Below, piece after piece: positions 25,682 to 38,993 of a stretch of 64,000 nucleotides of DNA (the stretch's first letter is position 1; each line of letters opens with the position of its first letter). The position numbers and the translations under genes were made by a program. The stretch comes from JADFQT01 sp965216025 (GTDB lineage: Bacteria > Chloroflexota > Dehalococcoidia > Lucifugimonadales > UBA3495): assembly GCA_965216025.1 (NCBI GenBank), contig CBDCEX010000017.1:434001-498000 (forward strand), read 5' to 3'. The notes under the pieces were generated by a model. The model ran no database searches. It worked only from the letters and a program-made list of their open reading frames with translations, and was not told the origin of the DNA.

Positions 25682-26731
25682 ATGACCATGAACGTCGGCC
25701 TGTTTTTGGAGTTTCCCCGCCGAGAGAACGCCACCTATCAGGAAGCTTTTCAAGAAGGGTTTGCCCTGGTGGATGAAGCAGAGTCTTTGGGGGTGCAGAC
25801 GGTTTGGCTGGCGGAATACCACTTCAACGCCGGCCGGGTGCTCTCCGCTCCGATAACCATCGCCAGCGCCCTGGCGGCCCGCACCCAAGACATCCGGATT
25901 GGTCTGGCGGTCCATATCCTCCCCCTGGGAAATCCGGTGCGTATCGCCGAAGAGATAGCCACCCTGGACCACATCAGCCAGGGGAGGATCGAGTTCGGCG
26001 TCGGTCGGGGCACCTTTCCCAATGTGCATGAAGGTTACGGCGTGCCCTTCATCGAGAGCCGGGGCCGGTTCGAGGAATCCCTGGAAATAATAACCAGGGC
26101 TTGGACTACAGAAAGCTTCTCCTTCACGGGAGAGTATTACCAATGCCAGGATCTGGACATTGAGCCGAAACCGTTGCAAGAACCCTTTCCTCCCATCCGG
26201 GTGGGTGTCACTTCCGCTGAATCCTTCCCAATAGTCGGCCGCATGGGCTTCCCCATATTCGTCAACCCTTCTCGGGTGTTTACTCTGGATGATTTGGCCG
26301 GGCCCATTCAGCAGTATCGTCAGGCCTGGAAAAACGCCGGCCATGAAGGGGAGGGCGAGGTTGGGGTCCGAGTGCCGATTTACGTGGCGGCCACCGCCGA
26401 GGCAGCCTACGCCGACCCCCAGCAGAGCGCCATGTTTTCGGTGCAGCGCTTGGGAAAGCGGGTAGGCAGCTACGCGACCTACGGAGGCACCACCGGCAAC
26501 TGGGGCGCCGAGAGCGAGCACATCTTGGGCATGAGCTACGATGACTGGCTGCGGGATAAGGTAGTGTATGGCACTCCTGAAGCCGTTACGGAACGGCTTC
26601 AGCGGCTGAAAAAGGTACTGGGCTTGGACCACCTGGTTTTCGAGATCAACTACGGTAACCAGCTGTCCCACGACCAGCAGCTCAATTCTCTAAGGATGTT
26701 CAATAAGGAAGTGCTTCCGCAGCTGGATTAG
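25682..26731 (+). CDS. LLM class flavin-dependent oxidoreductase (bacterial luciferase-like)
   Basis: A 349-residue TIM-barrel monooxygenase-like protein. It begins 'MNVGLFLEFPRRENATYQEA' and contains 'EAESLGVQTVWLAEYHF' and 'IRIGLAVHILPLGNPVRIAEEIATLDHISQGR', then 'EFGVGRGTFPNVHEGYG', all typical of FMN-dependent LuxA-like members. Unlike the oxidoreductase at 5013, its 'AEYHF' helix matches the flavin luciferase type, so FMN is more likely than F420. The start at 25682 (codon ATG in ATGACCATG; a second ATG lies two codons later) follows a GGAG-type site. Substrate unknown. Confidence 0.88.
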   Translation: MTMNVGLFLEFPRRENATYQEAFQEGFALVDEAESLGVQTVWLAEYHFNAGRVLSAPITIASALAARTQDIRIGLAVHILPLGNPVRIAEEIATLDHISQGRIEFGVGRGTFPNVHEGYGVPFIESRGRFEESLEIITRAWTTESFSFTGEYYQCQDLDIEPKPLQEPFPPIRVGVTSAESFPIVGRMGFPIFVNPSRVFTLDDLAGPIQQYRQAWKNAGHEGEGEVGVRVPIYVAATAEAAYADPQQSAMFSVQRLGKRVGSYATYGGTTGNWGAESEHILGMSYDDWLRDKVVYGTPEAVTERLQRLKKVLGLDHLVFEINYGNQLSHDQQLNSLRMFNKEVLPQLD

Positions 26732-26956
26732 CCGCGCCCCATTTAATTTGCCTTACTCTGGCCGGTCCCGACCTTAGCTTGACACCCGGCCCTTCTGGGA
26801 AGGAGGAGAGGTTGGACCGAGTCTCAGGATAGTTTGTGCAGCGGGTGCCCCGCTCCAAAGTACATTTTCGTCCCGGCTGGTTACACTAGCATCACCCTTC
26901 AGCAGGTCGCCCGCCGGCAGCATCAGTAATACCAACAAAATCCAAAGAGCAGACCC

Positions 26957-26984
26957 TTGACAATAATTGGAAAATGGTTATAAT
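26957..26984 (+). promoter_or_regulatory. consensus sigma70 promoter of rpoBC
   Basis: Perfect -35 TTGACA (26957-26962) and perfect -10 TATAAT (26979-26984) with a 16-bp spacer. It lies 134 bp upstream of the rpoB ATG in a 387-bp gap (26732-27118) with no other recognised gene. Transcription should start near 26991, giving a leader of about 130 nt, long enough for attenuation or RNA-structure control, although I see no obvious L10-leader-type structure. No ribosomal protein genes precede rpoB here. Confidence 0.85.
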
Positions 26985-27118
26985 GGTGGGTTACTGCTAT
27001 ATGCCACAAGTAGCAACTTTTCCCACCCCGCCGGTATCCCCAGACCCTAATATCTGTTTGCCCATACCCTGCGCGTCCCAGTGCCTGTTCCCCTATTCTT
27101 AGCTACGGAGAGAGGACA

Positions 27119-27439
27119 ATGAGCATTTCTCCTGCTCTGCCTGTGCCCACCTTGAAGTCGTCCCCGGTCAAATCTTACGCTCAAATTCCCCAGGTCGTGG
27201 ATGTCCCCAACTTGATCCAGAGCCAACTGCAATCTTACCAGTGGTTGAAAACCGAGGGATTGCAGGAAGTTTACCTGGAAGTATCTCCCATTTCCGACTA
27301 CACCGGTAATTTCTCCTGCTCTGCCTGTGCCCAAGTCGTCCCCGGTCAAATCTTACGCTCAAATTCCCCAAGTACGAGCTGCACAGTGGTTTTGGACCAT
27401 CTTTTTCCGGGATCCCAAGTACTCCCCTGCCGAGTGTAA
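27119..27439 (+). pseudogene. rpoB: rpoB 5' fragment (RNA polymerase beta N-terminus, interrupted)
   Basis: ATG 27119 follows AGAGAGGAC. The first 63 codons encode a normal beta-subunit start: 'YAQIPQVVDVPNLIQSQLQS' then 'YQWLKTEGLQEVYLEVSPISDYTGN'. At about 27308 the sequence jumps into a second copy of the gene's own bases 27125-27195 (missing six of them), after which the correct frame is lost and this frame ends at 27439. The expected continuation after 'ISDYTG' would be a 'NYELHF.DH.FRDPKYSP'-like segment, whose bases survive after 27370 in shifted frames. The promoter and start belong to the main rpoB frame that follows. Confidence 0.85.
27125..27375. repeat. duplicated rpoB 5' coding segment
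   Basis: 27125-27195 and 27309-27373 are copies 184 bp apart. Each begins ATTTCTCCTGCTCTGCCTGT and includes GTCCCCGGTCAAATCTTACG. The second lacks CCTTGA after GTGCCCA and diverges after AATTCCCCA. The second copy lies inside the gene it derives from and destroys the frame. Confidence 0.9.
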
Positions 27440-30400
27440 GGATCGGGAAATTACCTTCGCTGTGCCCCTTTACGTGAAGACTCGGCTGGTGATGAAGGAA
27501 ACCGGAGAGATCAAAGAGCAGGAAATCTTCATGGGTGATATACCCATGATGACGGATAACGGCACCTTCATTATCAATGGCGCCGAGCGGGTCGTGGTCA
27601 GCCAGTTGGTACGCTCACCCGGGGTTTACTTTGTCTACGAGAAGAACCTGGCCAGCGACCGTAATCTCTGCTTCGGCAAGCTTATCCCGTCGCGGGGGGC
27701 CTGGCTGGAGTTCGAAACCAGCGCCAAGGACATCCTTTCGGTTAAGGTGGACCGCAAGCGCAAGGTTTCGGCAACCTCCTTCCTGAGGGCACTGGGTGTG
27801 GCCTCGGATGAGGAATTGCTGGACCTCTTCAAAGATGTGGACACCGATGAAAACCATAAATACATCGTTTCCACCCTGGAGCGGGACCCGGTCTTTGACG
27901 AAAAGGACACCCACTTCCGGCAAGACGATCTCCATGCCATATGGGAATGGCTGAGGCCGGATCAGGAGTACGATGCCACGTTGGCCAAGCGGATGGCCGT
28001 GGCCCAGATTGAATTTTACCGGCGCCTGCGGCCCGGCGAACCTCCCAGTCTGGAAAACGCCCGCACGTTAATTAAAAGCCTTTTCTTCGACCCCCGGCGG
28101 TATGACCTGGGACGGGTAGGCCGGTACAAGCTTAATCGGCGTCTGGGCCAGACCGACAACGCGGATTTGAGAGTGCTGACCCTGGGAGACATGATCTCGG
28201 TTATCCGCACCATGATCAAAGTTAATCGGGGTGAAGGACGCCCCGACGACATCGACCATCTGGGTAACCGGCGGGTTCGTGCGGTAGGCGAGTTGGTCCA
28301 GAATCAGGTTCGGGTCGGCCTCCTCCGAATGGAGCGCATGGTCAAGGAAAAGATGACCCTGGTCGACCCCGAAGCGGCCGCACCCCAGGGTCTGGTAAAT
28401 ATTCGGCCGGTGGTGGCGGCAGTACGGGAGTTCTTCGGAGGATCCCAGCTGTCCCAATTCATGGACCAAACCAATCCTCTGGCCGAGCTGACCCACAAGC
28501 GGCGGCTTTCCGCCCTGGGACCGGGCGGATTGTCCCGGGAGCGGGCCGGTTTTGACGTTCGTGACGTTCACTTCTCCCACTATGGGCGAATTTGCCCCAT
28601 AGAAACTCCAGAAGGTCCCAATATCGGATTGCTCAGCTCGCTGGCTTCCTATGCCCGCACGAATCCCTACGGGTTCATTGAATCGCCCTACCGGCGCGTG
28701 CTCAAAACCCTGCCCAGCGCCTCCAACGACTTGGTCGGCCGCACGGTACGGGAAGCGGTGGTAGATGATTCCGGGCGAGTAGTTGTGGCCAAGGGACGCC
28801 ACATCAGCAAGGCCAAGGCCGCCCAGATCAACCAATTGCCCAAGGACACCATGATTCAGGTTCGCCCCTACGTGGTGAGGGGAGATGACGAGGTAGTCTA
28901 TCTTTCCGCCGATCAGGAGGAAACCTACCGGGTAGCTCAGGCCAACTCGGCGCTGGATGAACTGAACCAATTTGTTGATGACCGGGTAGAGGTCCGAGAG
29001 GGGGAGAATTATATTCAGGAGTCGCCGGAGACTGTGGAATTGATGGATGTCTCTCCGATGCAGATCATGAGCGTCTCCGCCGCCTTGATTCCCTTCCTGG
29101 AGCACGACGACGCCAACCGGGCTCTGATGGGTTCCAACATGCAGCGCCAGGCGGTGCCGCTGTTGCGACCCCAAGCGCCGGTGGTCGGCACCGGTATCGA
29201 GAGTCGGGTAGCCCAAGACAGCGGCCAAGTGGTGCTGGCCCAGGAATCGGGAGTGGTGACTTCAGTAAATGGCCGGGAGATTGTAATCACCGACTCGGAA
29301 GGTGAAAAGCACCAACATCATTTGATGAAGTTCACTCGCACTAACCAGGGTACCTGTTTCGACCAGCGACCGGTAGTTCGCAAGGGAGACCTGGTGAAAA
29401 GGGGCGATACGCTGGCGGATAGCTCTTCCACCGAAAATGGGGAGTTGGCGCTGGGCCAGAACATCCTGGTGGCGTTTATGTCCTGGGAGGGCTACAACTA
29501 CGAGGATGCCATCATCCTCAGCGAGCGTCTGGTCAAAGATGACATGTTCACCTCGATTCACATCGAAAAGCACGAGATGGAGGCCCGGGAGACCAAGCTG
29601 GGCCCGGAAGAGATAACCCGCGATATCCCCAACGTGGGCGAAGCCAGCCTGAGAGATTTGGACGATATGGGCATAATCCGGGTGGGCGCCGATGTCGGCC
29701 CCGGGGACATCCTGGTCGGCAAGGTTACTCCCAAGGGAGAAACGGAGCTGACCGCTGAAGAGAAGCTCCTGCGTGCCATCTTCGGTGAAAAATCGCGAGA
29801 TGTGAAGGACACTTCTCTTAGGGTTCCCCACGGTGAGCGAGGCAAGGTCATTGAGGTTAAGGTCCTCAGCCGGGCCAATCGCGACGACCTGCCCCCCGGC
29901 GTTAACGAAGCGGTAAGGGTCTGGATCGCCCAGACCCGGAAGATCTCCGTAGGGGACAAGATGGCCGGACGGCACGGAAACAAGGGCGTCGTGTCCCGCA
30001 TCCTTCCCCAAGAGGACATGCCTTTCCTGGAGGACGGGACTCCGGTAGACATCATACTAAATCCCATCGGAGTGCCCTCCCGAATGAATCTGGGGCAGGT
30101 GCTGGAGACCCATTTGGGTTGGGCCGCCCGCGGCCTGAATTTCCAGGCCCGAACCCCGGTATTTGACGGGGCCCACGACGACTCTATCGAGGATTCGCTG
30201 GGACGGCTATGGTTCGCGGAGCGGGCGGGTGCTATTGACCCGGCTCCCAGCGAATGGTCGCCGGAGATCGACTACCCCAAGCTGGAAAAGTGGCTGGAGG
30301 AACGGGGCTACGACGGCGCCAGGCTGTTTGACGACAGCATCAAGGGAGAGGCCAGAGAGGCTTGCCTCCGGCTGTGGTTGAAGGATATGGCCGAAGTGGA

Positions 30401-30911
30401 CCCGGAGGGAATGACCGTCGACGAGATGCATCAGCAGGCCCTCGTAATCCATCGGGAGCGGCGGATAGCCCCTCCCACCTTCGGCAAATTCCAGCTTTAC
30501 GACGGGCGTTCGGGCGAGCCCTTCGACCAGTTGGTGACCGTGGGCAGCATATACATGCTCAAGCTAATCCACCTGGTTGAGGACAAGATCCACGCCCGTT
30601 CCACTGGGCCTTACTCAATGATTACCCAGCAGCCTCTCGGCGGCAAGGCCCAGTTTGGGGGCCAGAGATTTGGAGAGATGGAGGTCTGGGCTTTGGAGGC
30701 TTACAGCGCTGCCTACAATTTGCAGGAGGTGCTGACGGTTAAATCCGACGACGTGGCTGGAAGAGTAAAGACCTATGAGGCCATCGTGAAGGGTGAGCCC
30801 ATCGGCCAACCCGGCGTACCCGAATCCTTCAACGTGCTGCTTAAGGAATTACAGAGTCTGGGTTTGGCGGTGGAGTTGCTGAACGAGGAGGAGCGGGTTC
30901 CGCTGGCCTAG
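27327..30911 (+). CDS. rpoB: DNA-directed RNA polymerase subunit beta
   Basis: Catalytic beta subunit of RNA polymerase; the recovered frame is 1194 residues. From 'RDPKYSPAECKDREITFAVP' onward it is a normal RpoB. It has 'NGTFIINGAERVVVSQLVRS', the rifampicin region 'QLSQFMDQTNPLAELTHKRR' then 'LSALGPGGLSRER' with the sensitive-type Asp, His, Arg and Ser, 'GRICPIETPEGPNIGLL', and C-terminal 'LGGKAQFGGQRFGEMEVWAL'. The first 16 codons of this frame come from the duplicated 5' segment and are not authentic. Real translation presumably starts at ATG 27119 and the gene is continuous in the organism. rpoC follows after 60 bp. Confidence 0.95.
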   Translation: MPKSSPVKSYAQIPQVRAAQWFWTIFFRDPKYSPAECKDREITFAVPLYVKTRLVMKETGEIKEQEIFMGDIPMMTDNGTFIINGAERVVVSQLVRSPGVYFVYEKNLASDRNLCFGKLIPSRGAWLEFETSAKDILSVKVDRKRKVSATSFLRALGVASDEELLDLFKDVDTDENHKYIVSTLERDPVFDEKDTHFRQDDLHAIWEWLRPDQEYDATLAKRMAVAQIEFYRRLRPGEPPSLENARTLIKSLFFDPRRYDLGRVGRYKLNRRLGQTDNADLRVLTLGDMISVIRTMIKVNRGEGRPDDIDHLGNRRVRAVGELVQNQVRVGLLRMERMVKEKMTLVDPEAAAPQGLVNIRPVVAAVREFFGGSQLSQFMDQTNPLAELTHKRRLSALGPGGLSRERAGFDVRDVHFSHYGRICPIETPEGPNIGLLSSLASYARTNPYGFIESPYRRVLKTLPSASNDLVGRTVREAVVDDSGRVVVAKGRHISKAKAAQINQLPKDTMIQVRPYVVRGDDEVVYLSADQEETYRVAQANSALDELNQFVDDRVEVREGENYIQESPETVELMDVSPMQIMSVSAALIPFLEHDDANRALMGSNMQRQAVPLLRPQAPVVGTGIESRVAQDSGQVVLAQESGVVTSVNGREIVITDSEGEKHQHHLMKFTRTNQGTCFDQRPVVRKGDLVKRGDTLADSSSTENGELALGQNILVAFMSWEGYNYEDAIILSERLVKDDMFTSIHIEKHEMEARETKLGPEEITRDIPNVGEASLRDLDDMGIIRVGADVGPGDILVGKVTPKGETELTAEEKLLRAIFGEKSRDVKDTSLRVPHGERGKVIEVKVLSRANRDDLPPGVNEAVRVWIAQTRKISVGDKMAGRHGNKGVVSRILPQEDMPFLEDGTPVDIILNPIGVPSRMNLGQVLETHLGWAARGLNFQARTPVFDGAHDDSIEDSLGRLWFAERAGAIDPAPSEWSPEIDYPKLEKWLEERGYDGARLFDDSIKGEAREACLRLWLKDMAEVDPEGMTVDEMHQQALVIHRERRIAPPTFGKFQLYDGRSGEPFDQLVTVGSIYMLKLIHLVEDKIHARSTGPYSMITQQPLGGKAQFGGQRFGEMEVWALEAYSAAYNLQEVLTVKSDDVAGRVKTYEAIVKGEPIGQPGVPESFNVLLKELQSLGLAVELLNEEERVPLA

Positions 30912-30971
30912 TCGCCAGCCTTAGATGGTTACTGATTCAAGCGAGGAATTTCAGCCCTTGGAGGCGTTTTA

Positions 30972-35243
<4,272 letters not shown>

Positions 35244-35289
35244 CCGGTAGTCGAGGGTGGTGGTGGCAAGAGGAGAGCTAGACCTATCG

Positions 35290-36246
35290 GTGGACCTGGC
35301 GCCCAGGCATGGTCATCACCTGAGGCTGGGAAACCCGGTGATGATCGCCTCCGGTACCTTCGGCTATGACGGCTACGGTAGGGGCATACCCGAGGCCATG
35401 GACTTGGGCCAACTGGGTGCGGTCATCCCCAAGACTGTTACCCGCTGGCCCAGAGAGGGCAATCCCGAGCCCCGTTGGTATCCATCCTCCTATAGAGAGG
35501 GGCGGGAAGCCGGCGAGTGCGTATACCTCAACTCCATAGGCCTGGCTAACCCGGGGATTGAGGGCGCCCTGACAAACCTGGCCCCGATGTGGGCCCAGTG
35601 GAACGCTACCGTCATCCTCAGCCTTTCCGCCAGCAGCGTGGGCGAATTTGGCGAGATGGCGGCCATGACCCGGGGGGTATCCGGTTTTCAAGCCCTGGAG
35701 TTGAACCTCAGCTGCCCCAACATCGAGAGTGGCGCCCTGTTTTCCCACAGTGCCGAACTTACCGGAGCGGCGGTGGAGGCGGTCCGGGGTAACAGTGACC
35801 TACCAATCCTGGTCAAGCTGGCGCCCAACATTCCCGACATCTCCCCCATCGCCCAGTCCGCCGAGCAGGCCGGCGCCGACGCCCTAACCATTTCCAACAC
35901 CATTCCAGCCATGACCATCGATGTTACCTCCCGCACGCCGGTGCTGGGAGCGATTACTGGGGGATTGTCCGGGCCGGGTTTGCAACCGGTAGCTTTAGCG
36001 TTGGTGTATCGGGCGGTCCAGGTGGTGGACCTGCCCGTAATAGGAGTGGGAGGTATCTTCTCCGCCGAGGACGCTCTCCGGTACTTTATGGCCGGCGCTA
36101 CGGCGGTCCAGATAGGTAGCGCCAACCTGGCCGACCTCTGGGCCCCGCTGAACATTTTGCGCCAGCTGGAAGGCTTTCTAAGAGAAGAGGGAGTCGGTAA
36201 TCTTAAAGAAATCATCGGCGCTGCCCAGGTCAAGGCGCCGGTGTAA
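35290..36246 (+). CDS. pyrD: dihydroorotate dehydrogenase, class 1
   Basis: Oxidises dihydroorotate to orotate in pyrimidine synthesis. This is a flavin TIM barrel of about 318 residues with 'HHLRLGNPVMIASGTFGYDG', 'NSIGLANPGIEGAL', 'ALELNLSCPNIESGALFSHS', 'LPILVKLAPNI', 'ISNTIPAMTID' and the phosphate-binding 'PVIGVGGIFSAEDALRYFMAGATAVQIGS'. The class 1B type (NAD-linked, paired with PyrK) is suggested by the sequence style, but no pyrK is adjacent. GTG 35290 follows AGGAGAG by about 11 bases; GTG 35257, 11 codons upstream, is the alternative. It directly follows rpoC, an unusual neighbour, probably as read-through. Confidence 0.93.
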   Translation: MDLAPRHGHHLRLGNPVMIASGTFGYDGYGRGIPEAMDLGQLGAVIPKTVTRWPREGNPEPRWYPSSYREGREAGECVYLNSIGLANPGIEGALTNLAPMWAQWNATVILSLSASSVGEFGEMAAMTRGVSGFQALELNLSCPNIESGALFSHSAELTGAAVEAVRGNSDLPILVKLAPNIPDISPIAQSAEQAGADALTISNTIPAMTIDVTSRTPVLGAITGGLSGPGLQPVALALVYRAVQVVDLPVIGVGGIFSAEDALRYFMAGATAVQIGSANLADLWAPLNILRQLEGFLREEGVGNLKEIIGAAQVKAPV

Positions 36247-36277
36247 CTACCATTTGGTCCGGCTGCGGGTGTTCTCT

Positions 36278-36842
36278 CTATTGGCCGACCGGGAAGAAAC
36301 GAACCAGCCATTCCGCGCTAAAGGCGCAAGCATAGGCAAAGCCCACGAACTTCAGAATTTTCCCGATGAGAACCACCGCCAAGAAACGCTCCAGCGGGTA
36401 CCTCAGGGCCCCGGCGGTCACACCGGCCAGGTCAGACCGGGTTGGGGATGAACGCCAGGAGAAACAGCAGCAGCCATCCTCGCAGGCGCATCCAAGTTCC
36501 CAGCCGCTGGGAGACGCGCCCCTCGCTCACTACTCCCCTTCCGCTGTAGCCCAGGAAGTATCCGGTCAACTCCCCAACGGTTTCAGCACCGCCGGCGACC
36601 AGCCCAACGTAAAGGGGTACCAAGAAAGTGCTGGCGGCGCACACTGTGGCCAGGGCAGGAACCGGAAGGACCATGCTGCTGCTGGCCAGCAGGGCGGTCA
36701 ACGCTACGCCCAGGTAACCCGCCTGCTGCAGGGCAATATGGTTGCGTAATAATATGGCTGCGGAAGCTGTACCGATGACCGCCAGAAAAATTCCCAGTCG
36801 CAGGAGATTCTCCGGCCGCCGCCACCGATCATAGCCGATCAA
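36278..36842 (-). pseudogene. VTT/DedA (SNARE-associated) family membrane protein, frameshifted
   Basis: Reading from ATG 36842, about 136 residues with hydrophobic segments 'LLRLGIFLAVIGTASAAILL', 'LGVALTALLASSSMVLPVPA' and 'GWLLLFLLAFIPNPV' end at TGA 36432. One frame over, the sequence continues at once as 'DLAGVTAGALRYPLERFLAV' and 'VLIGKILKFVGFAYACAFSA' to TAG at 36278. The expected join is 'FIPNPV-F-DLAG', so two bases are missing (or one extra is present) after GTC. The family comprises membrane transporters and scramblases. The break is either a real lesion or a base-calling error. Confidence 0.8.
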
Positions 36843-36881
36843 GCTGACGTCTCCGAGAGAGGATCTTGGGGGACGCCTTGA

Positions 36882-37746
36882 TCAAGATTTATCTGGGCTG
36901 GAGTGCGAAAGAGAGCCGTCGAGGAATTGCACCAGCAACTCATTGAACTGCTCCGCCTTCTCCATGTGTGGCCAGTGCCCACATTCAGGAATGACCCTGG
37001 TCACGCTCCGGGGCAGCGCTCGCCTAACCGCTGCGGCCTGCGATACCGGAAGAATCGCATCTTCCTCACCCCATATGGTCAGCAGCGGGGGCTTCAAATC
37101 CCGGAGCCGGTCTAAAATATAGCTTTTTCTGCGCTGCCCCAGCAGGTTCACACTGGAGCGAATCGACTGTATGGCGGCGTGGCGGCTTCCCGGCAAGTTT
37201 CTCACTCGGTCCATTTCCGGCAAAACCTCCGCTAAAATGGCAGGAGGACGGAAGAAAATGCGCCTGGCCAGGATTCATAGGGCTCTGCAGCCGAGGCTGA
37301 TAAAAAAGCTCGCCAAGCATCGGTACGGACAGGAAACGCAGCAGCCAGGTTACGTGTCGGCCCAGCCCCCCGGGAGCTACCAGAACCAATTTCTCCACCT
37401 GCTGGGGGTAGGCCAGGGAGAAGAGGCCCACCAGCAGGCCGCCCGCGGAATTCCCCACTAGGGAGACGCGATCCAACTCCAGCTCGACTAGAAACTGGCG
37501 AATCAACTCCACCGCACCGGCGGGTTCATATTTCAGGTCTTTGGGCTTGTCCGAGTCGCCATGCCCGGGCAAATCTAGGGCCAAAACCCGGTATCCGCCA
37601 GAAACCAAGGCGTCGATATTGCAATACCAGGTCACCTTTGAGGTGGCCAGGCCATGCACCAAAAGTACCGCCGGACCCTCACCAGCCTCCAGGTAGCGGA
37701 CGTTGATCCCTGCTCGGGTCACGAAGGTTTTTTGGCAACCCTCCAT
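36882..37746 (-). pseudogene. alpha/beta hydrolase, frameshifted
   Basis: Start ATG 37746. The first frame gives the N-terminal two thirds: 'VLLVHGLATSKVTWYCNI', 'VLALDLPGHGDSDKP' and the nucleophile elbow GNSAGG (Ser). A second frame from about 37275 supplies 'RRIFFRPPAILAEVLPEMDR' and then 'LLTIWGEEDAILPVSQAAAV' (acid Asp) and 'PECGHWPHMEKAEQFNELL' (His). The complete catalytic triad therefore exists, but in two frames, with one indel near GGCCAGGCGC (about 37270). Total length corrected would be about 285 residues. The gene starts only 25 bp from the end of the IS630 element, so its upstream region has been displaced. Confidence 0.85.
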
Positions 37747-37766
37747 GACAGGCCTGAAGTCCCGCC

Positions 37767-38921
37767 CTAAACCAAAGCCAAGGTGGGAACTACATTTTGC
37801 AGCGATGGCAAAGGTAGGGAAGGTGTAAAAATCAATGCATCGGCTCGAGCTTGTAACAGGGTTCGGCAGCGATGTTTCACTTCATCCTTACGGTGAGCTA
37901 GTCCGCCGAAGAATGCATTCATCTTCTCTTGGACTTGGGCTTTTGTTCCCAGGCATTCGTTGGCCGTGACCTCTTCCCTGGCCCAGTCCCAGACGGCTTC
38001 GTCGGCATTGAAGTCTGGGCTGTAGGCCGGTAAGGCCACCAGCCTCGGCTGCAAGTCAGGGGTGGTCAAATAGCTGCGAATCGCTGCTCCTCGGTGGGCT
38101 GGCCCATTGTCCCAAATCACTACCAGAGGTCCCAAGATGTTTTTCTCTTAGCTGCCGTAAAAAGGCGGTGGAGGTCTCGGCATTGCTGTTGCCGGCTATT
38201 TCCATGGCTTCCACCTCCCCAGCCTCCAAGCAAACTCCCAAGTAGTAGCAGGCCTTCTCTCCCCACCGAGGACTGGTAGAGTCCACCAGCGCCGGCTCTC
38301 CCTTGAGCACCCATTTCCCCCTCAGATCGGCATCGGCCCGAAAGTGGGCTTCGTCTACGAAGAAGATTTTGGCCCCACTCTCTTGGGCCTCCTCTCGGAT
38401 TTGGCTGTACTGGAGGACGAAGGCTTTCCGCGCTTCATCCTTGGCTTTCAGGAGGCGTTTCTTGGGTCGCTTCAGCACGAAGCCCAACCGATGGAGGTAG
38501 TTCGAGCAACTGCTTCGACTCAGCCCCAGGTCAAAGCTCTGCTTGAGAAATTGCCTCACTACTTTCCAATTCCAGTTGGACAATTCAACTCCCGCCTCTC
38601 CAGGCGGATTTTGCACCGCAGACTTCAGTTGGTTCTGTTGACCCCAGATCAAGACGGGGGGGAACCCCCAGTCTGTTCAAAGACCAAACCTTGGGCCCCG
38701 CCTCGGCGAAAGTTGGCCAGCCAGTTTCCAATGGTATGAGGCTCTCTGTCCAAAGCCTCAGCCACCTGGAAAGCCGACCACCCTTGGGCCAACAACCATA
38801 GCCCGTGCCATCGCTCTCGAGGTGTTGGCGCTCGATACATCCTTTCCCGTAAGTCACCTACATTGAGTTGCCACTCTTCCATGAGTTGCACTATTTCCTT
38901 CATCCCTTCCACCACCGCCAC
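37767..38921 (-). pseudogene. IS630 family transposase, two frameshifts
   Basis: Three consecutive frames reconstruct one IS630 transposase. 38921-38649 encodes the helix-turn-helix part ('GWSAFQVAEALDREPHTIGN'). 38652 to about 38130 encodes the middle with the first DDE aspartate in 'KIFFVDEAHFRADADLRGKW'. About 38135-37767 encodes 'VIWDNGPAHRGAAIRSYL' (second Asp) and 'LPAYSPDFNADEAVWDW' (Glu). The first junction overlaps as ATGA, which could be translational coupling. The second, near 38140 within a run of T, is a plain frameshift. The IS is therefore probably inactive, unless these are sequence errors. Confidence 0.85.
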
Positions 38922-38993
38922 TCGACTTCTTTTACAGAATATCGCAACTCCTCTTCGGGTTCGCTTTATGTAGGTTTCACCTTAGCTTTGGTT
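37772..38993 (-). mobile_element. IS630-family element inserted at TA
   Basis: Inverted ends AACCAAAGCCAAGGTGGGAA (left, from 37772) and, as complement, AACCAAAGCTAAGGTGAAAC (right, ending 38993), each flanked by TA (37770-37771 and 38994-38995), the known IS630/Tc1 target duplication. Length is about 1.22 kb with a transposase broken into three frames. The right TA forms part of the stop codon of the Clp ATPase gene. A similar solitary end lies at 44877. Confidence 0.88.
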
